This document shows, piece after piece, positions 1 through 7,731 of a stretch of DNA of 18,656 bases (within the stretch, counting starts at the first letter, position 1; each line of letters opens with the position of its first letter). The DNA comes from Chrysochromulina tobinii. Lineage: Eukaryota > Haptophyta > Prymnesiales > Chrysochromulinaceae. The translations under genes and the position numbers were made by a program. The stretch is from assembly GCA_001275005.1 (NCBI GenBank), contig JWZX01001720.1:1-18656 (forward strand). The letters are read 5' to 3'. Below the pieces are notes generated by a model. It did no database searches. It saw only the letters and a program-made list of their open reading frames with translations, and was not told the origin of the DNA.

Positions 1-315
1 GCCCGCTTGCCCCACTCGTCGGCGCTGTTGCGCGCGCCGCACGATCTGGCGCCGTGTTGGTTTGTTTCGTTAACGGATGCGAGCAAGTGACACGCCTATC
101 GTTCGTTCGTTCTGAACACTCGCGGACTCGAGACTCGTGTACGCTGCCTGTTGGCATGTGTTACTTACTCACTTACTTATGAACACTCGAGACTCGTTAC
201 GACTTAAGTTACGATGCTGCGCCCGTTCTTGTAAATCTCCTCCGCAGCGCAGATTATTGTAAATATCTGACTCTCAGTTGAACTCGAAATCTCGAATGTG
301 TACTGTCCGGCGCTC
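1..315. other. 3' flank of the channel gene, no gene seen
   Basis: No convincing coding sequence on either strand. This stretch lies downstream of the minus-strand channel stop codon and is less GC-rich than the neighbouring genes. A 13-bp direct repeat (ACTCGAGACTCGT) occurs at 126-138 and 185-197, each copy preceded by TGAACACTCG or part of it. A short TTACTTACTCACTTACTTA-like run sits near 161-179. The minus strand has TTTACA/ATAATC-like AT-rich sequence near 245-265 that could hold the channel's polyadenylation site, but no AATAAA was seen. Confidence 0.5.
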
Positions 316-3300
316 TCAGTCTCGTTCGGGAATATTCCTGAACCCGCCTTGCTCCGCGCGTAGCGCGCGATATTCCTGCACGAGTGCTTCGTGTGAGGGC
401 GAGCGGGGGCTCAGGGTAGCGCCCGGCCCTGGACTGCGCGCCGAGACAGCTGGCGGCCGCGAGAAGTGCAAAGGGAGCGGTGGGCCGCCTGCGGGGAGCG
501 CACCCAGCGACGCAAGCGACGAGTTGCTCGCGTTGGGTATAATATACGGAGTTGGCAAGCTTCGTAAAGCGGGATGCAAAGCGGGAGTCACCAAATGAGG
601 TAGCTCCGGCCGCGGCGAGAGCATCGCTTCGCTCGAGCCCGGCGACTGCTGCTGCATCTGAGAACGGATTGCCTGAAACTGGGTACGGAGCTCTTCAGCA
701 TACGCCAACTTGGGAGAGAGTGGCCGTGAAAGCGGGGCGAGGGCGGCCACGGAGGATGGAAGCGTTGGTGGAAGCGTTCCTCCGGCACTCTCACGACCCG
801 CGCTCACACCGAAGCTGCCGCGGTTGCTGCCGCGGTCGGCTGGCAGCCGTGCCGGCAGCGGCAGGCCCGCGCCGAACCCGGGTGACGGAGCGGAAGCGCC
901 GGTGCGACCGGCGGATGTGCTGGCTGCGGCTACGCTTCGAGTGGCTCTGTTGCCGAAGGAGGCAGAACGTGACTTACTCGCCGTGCCACGCCCCTCCATG
1001 GCAGATGACGCCGGCGAAGGCGCTGGCGCCGCGGGCGCCGGCGCGGGCGTGGCAGGCGCCGGCGCGGGCGCACCGCCAGCCCCTCTGGCGGTCTCCCTCC
1101 CGTTAGCGCCTGTGCGATCGCTGCGAGGTACCGCCGTGCGCTCGAGGAGCGCCGGAACACGCCCCCCCGTGTTGGCCATGCGCGCGCGGGCGAGCGCCCC
1201 TTGATTACGCGTGCCGCCACTCGCGGCGGAAGGGTCGGCGCTCTGGTCAGGGACACGGCACGCGCCGTCCTGGCGCTCGGATTTGGGCGCACCAGCGCCG
1301 CGTGCCGACTGAGGTCGTGTTCGCATCGGTGGGAGGCAGCACCCGCCACCACCTTGAGGCCCCATGCTCTGAGTACGCAGCGAGTACTCGAGTGACGTCA
1401 CACGGGCGCTATGACGGGCGCCAGTGGCTCGGTCTTCCGGCTCCGCACTCGGCGCGGCCGCCGGCTCCGCCTCGCTGCTGTTGCGACGAGCGCCAGTGGC
1501 TCGGTCTTCCGGCTCCGCACTCGGCGGGGCTGCAGTTGCGGGTAGCGTCTCGCGGCTGTTGCGTGGGCTCCTCACAGCCAACGTCTCGCGGCTGTTGCGC
1601 GCGCAGCGAGCTCTACGAGGGCTCTTCACAGGCGGTTCTTGTGGTTGGCCCATCAAAGGCGCTTGACCCTTCACAGACGGTTCTTGTGGGTGGCTCCGCA
1701 GGACCAACGGGACCCCCAGCGGCCGTTGCCGCTGCTCCGTCTGCTGCTGCTTCTGCGGCTGCTGCTGCGGCGGCGGCGGCGGAAGCACCTTGCCCGTTTG
1801 GGCCTGGGCGACTGCGGCCTTGCCGCCAGCTCCGGCCCGCACACGCCCCTTGGTGCGACCGGCCATTGCACGATCCGCCCAGCGGCGAAACTTGTCCGCG
1901 TACTTCGAGAACACGAACTTGATCGCAAACAACTGCGCGACGTCGTCCTCGAACTTTCCGCGTTCGGCCTCACTCAACTCAGCACCCGAGGTCTCCCCCT
2001 TGCCCGGCGGCGGTGGCCCGAAGGGGAGAGGTCGCACCGCGGCCACTGGCTTGGCCCTGTCGGCGACCTCTTCGATCAGGATCTCGTTCACTTTGAAGTT
2101 GCGATTGACGAGCGCCTCGAGCACCTGTGCGAATTCAACTTTGCCTTCCACCTGGCGCAGCTTGGCGAGCGTGCCATTCGCCTGGCGCACCTGCAAGCTG
2201 GAGCAGAGCTTGATTACCTCCTTGGAGAGGCCCGCGGTCCTCTTGACCCCTGTCACACCCATCAGACCCATTGGCGGAGGCAGTTGCATGACAAGCTCTG
2301 GTAGGCGCTCCGCCGGGATCTTCTGCGTCGCGTCGGGGTCGAAGGCGGCCCAAGCCTCCGTGAAGAACTCGATGTCGTTCCGCGAGACAAGATCAGTCTT
2401 CACGTTGCCCAGCGTCGTGAAGTTATCGAGGATCACGGCGACAACTAGATTGAGGAAGACGAACGCGGCCAAGAGCTGGAACGCGAGGAAGAACGGAATG
2501 GCCAAGCGCGAGCCACAGTTGCCCTCGGCCTCCGTGCAACGGCCCGACGTCTCATCAACCATCAGTTCAAGCATGATCATGCTCCAATTGTCGCCCGTCA
2601 GGCACTGCACGAGCAGCAGCATCGCGTTGCCGAGCGACTCGAAGTTGCGTACGCGCGTGATGCTCTCCTGGTGTGCGACCCACGTGAACACGTTGATGCC
2701 GAGTACGGCGAACATGTAGATGAGGAGCAGGAGGATCGAGCCGACGTTGATGAGTGACGGGAACGAGAAGACGAGCGTCATGATCAGATTGCGCACCTCC
2801 CTGGCGCCCTTGAGCAACCGCAGGATACGCAGGATGCGAAGCACACGGAGAACCCTCAGCAGCAACGGCGGAATCGGCAGCACCTTGGCGAGAAGCTCGC
2901 TCGCAAACTCGTCGAGCAGCGTGGTGACGACGAGGAAAAAGTCGAAGCGGCACCAGGCGTCGCCAAAGTAGCCCGCGCAGCCGAGCGCAAAGATCTTGAG
3001 CGTTGCCTCCGTGTAATAAACGTACCCAAAGGCGCGTAACGACTGAGTGTAAAGGGCGTAGCTTTTCTCGTTCTGCTCGATGCCCCAAAAGTCCGTTGCC
3101 ATAACCGCCACGTTGACGACGATGACGCTGGTAATGAAGCCATCGAAGAGGTTCGACGTCACGAGGCGGTAGACAAGCAGGCGGCAGCAGCCTACGGGCG
3201 GCTTCACAGCAATTATCGCCTTCGTCTGCGCGGCATTCTTCATCGTGTCGACCCACTGCAGCTGCTCCTCGGTCATCGTCGCCGAGCCGCCCTCCTCCTT

Positions 3301-6300
3301 CTGGATTCGATTGAACTGGTCCACGACGACGCCGACGAAGAGGTTGAGTGCAAAGAAGCAACCGATAAACAGCCAGAGGATCGAAAAGATGGCCGAGGCC
3401 GAGAAGTCGTTGCGCTCGGGCGCGTGGCCGGGCTCCGTCACATCCATCGTCGCGAACATGATCTGATCCCATCCGTCGCCCGTCGACATGATGTAGAGCA
3501 ACAACATCGCACTGCCAAAGGAGTCGAAGCTGCCCAGCGGCGGGTTCGACCATCGCACGTCGCCGTTGATACCGCCGCCGCCGCCTCCCTTCAACCGCCG
3601 CCGTCCCGACGCAAGCACCATTCGCTCGCCACGTCCCTTGCTGGTGAGCCGGGTGCGGCTGCTGCTGATGATGCCTCCATCTTCAGCCTTGGGCGCTGCC
3701 TTGGGCGCATCTGAAGGCGCCACCACCTGCTCAGGGAGCGCTCCGCGCTCGAGACGGCGCCCTACCTGCTCACGCTGCAGCACGAGCGCAGACGTGCCGA
3801 AAGTACTCGGCCCACGTCCGTCGGCAGCCTCGGCGCCGCCAAGCTCGCCAAGTCCCCCAGCCCAGATGGAAAGCATCGCCGCGAGGCTTGGAACCGACGG
3901 CGGCAGCGGCGACGAGGGTGGCTGGGGCGGCAAGGGGCGGTATTCGTCCTCGTACGAGTAGGAGAGGAGGGACGGCGCGACGTCGGCTGACGCCTCGGTG
4001 CGCGCGATCGCGAGGCCTGTGTAAGCCTTGAAGTTTGACGGTGACGGCGGGGGATGGCAGAGGTCAGGCGTGCGAATGGCAGGGTCGGTGCAAGAGCCGA
4101 GCTCCCCCATGAACATCTGCATGCCCAAAATGGCAAAGACGAGCTGGAAGGCCAGCACGACGCCCAGCGCATTGGAAACGGCGGGCATCGTCTTGATCAG
4201 CGAGATGATGATGAGCTTCATGCCCTCATGGCGCGCGAGAAGCCTGAGCGGTCGGAGGACGCGCAGCACTCGCAGCGATTTCAAATTGGCCAATGGAGGG
4301 AAGGTCCCGGCTAGCAGCACGAGGAAGGAGGAGGTGACAATCGCCAGGTCGAGCAAGTTCCACGGGTCGTTGACGTAGGCCCTCTCGGTGCACGCGAAGC
4401 CGTACGCGATGACCTTAAGCGTGAGCTCGCAGGCGAAGATGGTCGTCCAGACCAAATTAAGCAGGCGCAGCAGCGCCGCGAGCTCAGAGCTCCGGTCGAG
4501 GCGCGGCACATCCAAGGCTAGGCACAACGAGGAGGCAACGATGGCGAAGATGATGAACTGGTCGAACCGTTCGTGCTCGACCAGCCACTGACAGCACATG
4601 CGAATGCGGTCGCGTGGGCCGAAGAGGCAGAGCGAATAGTCGTGAGGCCACGGCCCGCGGGTGGGGCTTCTGAGCTCCGCTGCGCTCGAAGCGGCCTGGC
4701 TTCGCTTTCCCTCCGCCCGGCCATCAGTCCTCGTCGGGGATGGAGGCGAGCTACCCGGACGCGACGAACCCCTTGGGGATGGTGGTGGCGAGCGCTGGCG
4801 TGCAGGTGCTGGGGAGCTGACGATGACGGGTGGCTCGTCCTCGTCGTCGGCAAATGCGTTGAGGAGGATGGAAACAAAAATGTTCATGATGATGTAGCAG
4901 CCGATGACGAGCAACGTCACAAAGAAGAGGGCCATCGCCTGCCCGCCCACCTCCACCGCTGGGCCCAGGGGATCGACCCACGTACCCGTCATGACGATGA
5001 AGCACGTCGTGATCGCCGGGAAGAAGTAATCGAAGTGATAGCGCGGCTTCTCCTCGAGCGCGTCGTCCTGGCACTCGCCGCCCGGGCAAGGTATGGTGGA
5101 GTAGCCTGTAGACGGATTGTACCGGCCGCCCAAGATCTGCATCCCGACCAACGCGAAAATTTGGATGGTAACGGCCATGAGCACGAAGATGTTGCTCAAC
5201 TGCGGCAACACCTTGCCAAAGGTGACGATGATCTTGTACAGCCCTTTCCACGACTTCATCAAGCGGAGTATTCGCACCACGCGTAGCATCCGCAGGATTC
5301 GCAGGAACGACAGGTTCGTTCCTGTGTCGGCAAAGAGCGCGGTGATCGTCATCTCGGCCATCGACATGATCACGATGCTGCCGTCGAGCTGGTTCCACCC
5401 GTCGGCCCAATAACCCACGCAACCCAATCCCAGAAGCTTGAGGCCCATCTCGCCGATGAAGATCCACGAGATCACGAGCTGGCCCTGTTCCAGCTGCGCC
5501 TCGTACGCGTCACTCATGCTTTCGTACGGCATGCACATCAGCGCCATGTTAAGCAGAACCGCCAGCGTCGACAGGTTCCCCCACCACACGGAGGTCACTG
5601 TCTGCGCGAGCAACAACCGGCAGCTCCGGGGTGGCGGCGCGCAGTCGCAAGCACCGCGGCGGGCGCTTGGCGCGCCTGAGCTCGAGCCGCCCGCCGGACT
5701 GAGCAGCGCGTCGGTGTCGACGCCAGTCTCGGCGCCAGGCAGCCCATGTAGCCCACCTTCGACGTCGGCGGCGGTGGAGGCAGCGGTGGAGGCAGCGGTG
5801 GAGGCATCCTTGGCGGCTCGAGTCTCCTGGCGCCCATTCATCTCGAGCTTGGCAGCCTCGATCGTATACGCGGCGAGCACCTCTTGGAGGATGACCGCGA
5901 GGAACAGGTTGATCACGAAGAAGCCGCCGAGCACGACAATGAGCACGAAGAAGATGCACGCGGACGGCGAGAAGGCCGACATCAGCGCGTACATGGCCTC
6001 AGTCCACGTGTCAAACGTGATCGTCTGCAAGATCACGATGCATGCGACGCCGATGTTGTCGAAGCTCATCAGCCCGGCAAAGGGCGCCTGCGCAAAGTAT
6101 CGACACTTGGCGCCCGGAGCGCATTGCGGATGGTGGGGCAGCTGCGGGTTGCATGCCTCGCCCGTATCAAAGGCCTTCTGCGCATCGATCGCCGCCTCGT
6201 CCGGATCGCCGCTGCTATCCTCCGGCTTGCCCCCCCCCTCGCTCGTCTCGCCGCTACTTTTGTATGGCTCGATGATCCTGAGCCTCCGAAGCACTGGCAG

Positions 6301-7377
6301 GAACAACGGATGCAGCTGAGCGACAGCCAGGGCCGCCGATGTGGATGCGGCCGTCTGGTTGGCCAGCCCCTCCAAAGACCTCGCCCTCGCGGGATGCAGC
6401 ACTCCAAGCAGCGGCCTGGGCGCGAGCCCAGCTTCGTCAATCGCCGTGCCGAGCGCCGCGTCCAGCGTCGATCCAAGCGGCACGACCTCATCGAGAGAGC
6501 GCTCTGGGCGGGGATGGCCGGGCAGCTCCTCGAAGCCGGGCAGAGCGCACCGGTAGTGCAGTGTCCCTTTAAAGAGCTCCATGCCTACAATGCCAAAGAC
6601 CAAAAAGATGAAGCCGCAGAGCGCGAGCACATTGGCGAGCTTGGGCACGGTGGAGATGATGGAGGAGATGAGCACCGCCATGCCGGGCACAAGCCGGAGG
6701 GAGCGCAGCGGGCGCAATGCCCGCAGTGCCCGCAGGACCGAGTAGTTGCCCATGGAAGGGAATAAGAGGGGCAGCCACGCGAACGACACCACGACGAAAT
6801 CCAGCTGACACCACGGGTCTTGCAGGTACGAACCTTCGTGCATCATAAAGCCGTACGCTATGACCTTGGCCACGAGCTCGGTCGTGAAGATGTAGAGAAA
6901 GAACCACTCGGTCACATCGAGCACCCCCGCCTTCCAGGTACCCGGCGGGTCGAGCGGCGACTCCCATGCCATGGTGGCGCAGTTGGCGAGGATGATGGTG
7001 AGGATGAAAGGATCGAACCAGCGCGCCTCCACGAGCAGGATGGCTGCGCACCGCGGTTGGTCCGATGGCCGCAGCCAGCACAGCGAGGTGCTGTGATAGC
7101 GCCGGCCGCTCTGCCCTTGCACCTCCGGCGCCGGCGGGTCCTCAAACAGGGCCTGCAAGCCAGGCAGCTCCTCCTCCAATTGGGCCGGCGTCGCGGTCTC
7201 GCCTTCGGCAGTCCGTGCCGTCTCACCTCCTGCACTGCTGGCGGTCCGTTCCGTCTCGCCATCTGCGCTGAGCTCTACGTTGTGAGATCGATCGGTCCGG
7301 GCAGACCGATATTCGTCGAGCCGGCGCTTTTGGCGAGCTTCTATAGTGGCGACGGCCGTTTGACCCCTCATGGCCAT
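316..7377 (-). CDS. Four-repeat voltage-gated cation channel alpha subunit (Cav/Nav superfamily)
   Basis: Intron-free, 2353 residues, plasma-membrane cation channel. Four six-helix repeats are visible. Repeat I: S1 about 121, S4 with Arg every third residue 216-228, filter TFDTW 454-458. Repeat II: S4 693-708, filter TGTW 797-800. Repeat III: S4 1036-1049, filter TGDGW 1299-1303. Repeat IV: S4 1508-1523, filter TGDNW 1594-1598. The filter ring is therefore D456/T799/D1301/D1596, unlike EEEE (Cav) or DEKA (Nav). The III-IV linker reads GGSATMTEEQ (1363-1372), close to Nav but without IFM. After IV S6 comes a Cav/Nav-type EF-hand-like segment (1667-1703; D1680, D1682, T1684). The last 500 or so residues are Pro/Ser/Gln/Arg-rich tail. 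Large inserts lie in the S5-pore loops of repeats I (271-432) and III (1095-1278). Start chosen at 7377 because the context GCCGCCATGG is optimal; the frame stays open upstream (ATG at 7569) but runs into the CYFIP gene. Ion selectivity cannot be assigned from sequence. Confidence 0.93.
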   Translation of the reverse strand: MAMRGQTAVATIEARQKRRLDEYRSARTDRSHNVELSADGETERTASSAGGETARTAEGETATPAQLEEELPGLQALFEDPPAPEVQGQSGRRYHSTSLCWLRPSDQPRCAAILLVEARWFDPFILTIILANCATMAWESPLDPPGTWKAGVLDVTEWFFLYIFTTELVAKVIAYGFMMHEGSYLQDPWCQLDFVVVSFAWLPLLFPSMGNYSVLRALRALRPLRSLRLVPGMAVLISSIISTVPKLANVLALCGFIFLVFGIVGMELFKGTLHYRCALPGFEELPGHPRPERSLDEVVPLGSTLDAALGTAIDEAGLAPRPLLGVLHPARARSLEGLANQTAASTSAALAVAQLHPLFLPVLRRLRIIEPYKSSGETSEGGGKPEDSSGDPDEAAIDAQKAFDTGEACNPQLPHHPQCAPGAKCRYFAQAPFAGLMSFDNIGVACIVILQTITFDTWTEAMYALMSAFSPSACIFFVLIVVLGGFFVINLFLAVILQEVLAAYTIEAAKLEMNGRQETRAAKDASTAASTAASTAADVEGGLHGLPGAETGVDTDALLSPAGGSSSGAPSARRGACDCAPPPRSCRLLLAQTVTSVWWGNLSTLAVLLNMALMCMPYESMSDAYEAQLEQGQLVISWIFIGEMGLKLLGLGCVGYWADGWNQLDGSIVIMSMAEMTITALFADTGTNLSFLRILRMLRVVRILRLMKSWKGLYKIIVTFGKVLPQLSNIFVLMAVTIQIFALVGMQILGGRYNPSTGYSTIPCPGGECQDDALEEKPRYHFDYFFPAITTCFIVMTGTWVDPLGPAVEVGGQAMALFFVTLLVIGCYIIMNIFVSILLNAFADDEDEPPVIVSSPAPARQRSPPPSPRGSSRPGSSPPSPTRTDGRAEGKRSQAASSAAELRSPTRGPWPHDYSLCLFGPRDRIRMCCQWLVEHERFDQFIIFAIVASSLCLALDVPRLDRSSELAALLRLLNLVWTTIFACELTLKVIAYGFACTERAYVNDPWNLLDLAIVTSSFLVLLAGTFPPLANLKSLRVLRVLRPLRLLARHEGMKLIIISLIKTMPAVSNALGVVLAFQLVFAILGMQMFMGELGSCTDPAIRTPDLCHPPPSPSNFKAYTGLAIARTEASADVAPSLLSYSYEDEYRPLPPQPPSSPLPPSVPSLAAMLSIWAGGLGELGGAEAADGRGPSTFGTSALVLQREQVGRRLERGALPEQVVAPSDAPKAAPKAEDGGIISSSRTRLTSKGRGERMVLASGRRRLKGGGGGGINGDVRWSNPPLGSFDSFGSAMLLLYIMSTGDGWDQIMFATMDVTEPGHAPERNDFSASAIFSILWLFIGCFFALNLFVGVVVDQFNRIQKEEGGSATMTEEQLQWVDTMKNAAQTKAIIAVKPPVGCCRLLVYRLVTSNLFDGFITSVIVVNVAVMATDFWGIEQNEKSYALYTQSLRAFGYVYYTEATLKIFALGCAGYFGDAWCRFDFFLVVTTLLDEFASELLAKVLPIPPLLLRVLRVLRILRILRLLKGAREVRNLIMTLVFSFPSLINVGSILLLLIYMFAVLGINVFTWVAHQESITRVRNFESLGNAMLLLVQCLTGDNWSMIMLELMVDETSGRCTEAEGNCGSRLAIPFFLAFQLLAAFVFLNLVVAVILDNFTTLGNVKTDLVSRNDIEFFTEAWAAFDPDATQKIPAERLPELVMQLPPPMGLMGVTGVKRTAGLSKEVIKLCSSLQVRQANGTLAKLRQVEGKVEFAQVLEALVNRNFKVNEILIEEVADRAKPVAAVRPLPFGPPPPGKGETSGAELSEAERGKFEDDVAQLFAIKFVFSKYADKFRRWADRAMAGRTKGRVRAGAGGKAAVAQAQTGKVLPPPPPQQQPQKQQQTEQRQRPLGVPLVLRSHPQEPSVKGQAPLMGQPQEPPVKSPRRARCARNSRETLAVRSPRNSRETLPATAAPPSAEPEDRATGARRNSSEAEPAAAPSAEPEDRATGARHSARVTSLEYSLRTQSMGPQGGGGCCLPPMRTRPQSARGAGAPKSERQDGACRVPDQSADPSAASGGTRNQGALARARMANTGGRVPALLERTAVPRSDRTGANGRETARGAGGAPAPAPATPAPAPAAPAPSPASSAMEGRGTASKSRSASFGNRATRSVAAASTSAGRTGASAPSPGFGAGLPLPARLPADRGSNRGSFGVSAGRESAGGTLPPTLPSSVAALAPLSRPLSPKLAYAEELRTQFQAIRSQMQQQSPGSSEAMLSPRPELPHLVTPALHPALRSLPTPYIIPNASNSSLASLGALPAGGPPLPLHFSRPPAVSARSPGPGATLSPRSPSHEALVQEYRALRAEQGGFRNIPERD
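1418..1526. repeat. Direct repeat in the channel tail, 72-bp period
   Basis: A 37-bp segment at 1418-1454 recurs at 1490-1526. In the channel protein it gives two copies of the peptide AEPEDRATGAR, at about residues 1954-1964 and 1978-1988, 24 residues apart. Adjacent tail sequence also contains repeated NSRETL and PQEP.VK peptides, so this part of the C-terminal tail appears to have grown by short in-frame tandem duplications. Confidence 0.9.
5771..5806. repeat. Perfect 12-bp triplicate in the channel I-II linker
   Basis: GCGGTGGAGGCA is repeated three times without mismatch. On the minus strand it encodes the Ala-Ser-Thr-Ala repeat (residues about 525-536) in the cytoplasmic loop between repeats I and II of the channel. 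The length is a multiple of three, so copy-number change would keep frame. Confidence 0.95.
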
Positions 7378-7568
7378 GGCGGCAGGCGGGTTGCGTCCTC
7401 TCCACTGCCAAAAGATGATCGGCTTACCGGTAGGTCTATTTCTGGATACAAAAACACCGGGGAGAGCCGGGACAACACGGGACTCACGGGCACAGAGGCG
7501 AACCTCACAACCAACCCAACCCACCAATGCACACGCGCAGCGCACGACCGCGCGACGACCCCGAAACA

Positions 7569-7591
7569 TCGATCGGTACTGTTCCGATCGA
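7569..7591. promoter_or_regulatory. 23-bp near-perfect palindrome in the divergent promoter
   Basis: TCGATCGGTAC and GTTCCGATCGA are 11-bp arms around a central T with a single T-T mismatch. The site sits about 140 bp upstream of the CYFIP start and 190 bp upstream of the channel start. Its symmetry suggests a dimeric regulator site, but no specific factor is recognised. Confidence 0.4.
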
Positions 7592-7600
7592 GGACGTCCA

Positions 7601-7610
7601 CCAAAATTGG
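7601..7610. promoter_or_regulatory. CArG-box-like sequence (CCAAAATTGG)
   Basis: This is an exact match to CC(A/T)6GG, the binding site of SRF/MADS-box factors, which control many actin-cytoskeleton genes in animals. It stands about 120 bp upstream of the CYFIP start. A ten-base match can occur by chance, and whether this organism uses CArG boxes is unknown. Confidence 0.3.
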
Positions 7611-7731
7611 CGAGGGAATTCCCAGAGTCACCGCCCCGTGGGAGTGCGACGAGAAGGTGGTTCGTTACATAAGGAAAAAAAAGGAACAGACATCGAATTC
7701 CTCTCCGGATTGACGAACGTGTGAAGACCAC

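Larger units (their letters stand above)
7378..7731. promoter_or_regulatory. Divergent promoter region between channel and CYFIP
   Basis: The two start codons face away from each other, 354 bp apart, so both promoters and both 5' UTRs must lie here. No clear TATA box is seen. A compact cluster at 7569-7623 holds an imperfect 23-bp palindrome, GGACGTCC (7592-7599), CCAAAATTGG (7601-7610) and GGGAATTCCC (7614-7623). A run of eight A residues lies near 7675-7682. The promoter role is inferred from gene arrangement. Confidence 0.65.

Noticed and set aside
1910-1970. IQ calmodulin-binding motif in the channel C-terminus (FAIKFVFSKYADKFRRW)
   Set aside because: The position is plausible for Cav/Nav, but the IQxxxR core is not present clearly enough to call.
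7614-7623. GGGAATTCCC as an NF-kB site
   Set aside because: It matches the animal consensus, but NF-kB is not expected in such an organism; kept only as a palindrome in the cluster.
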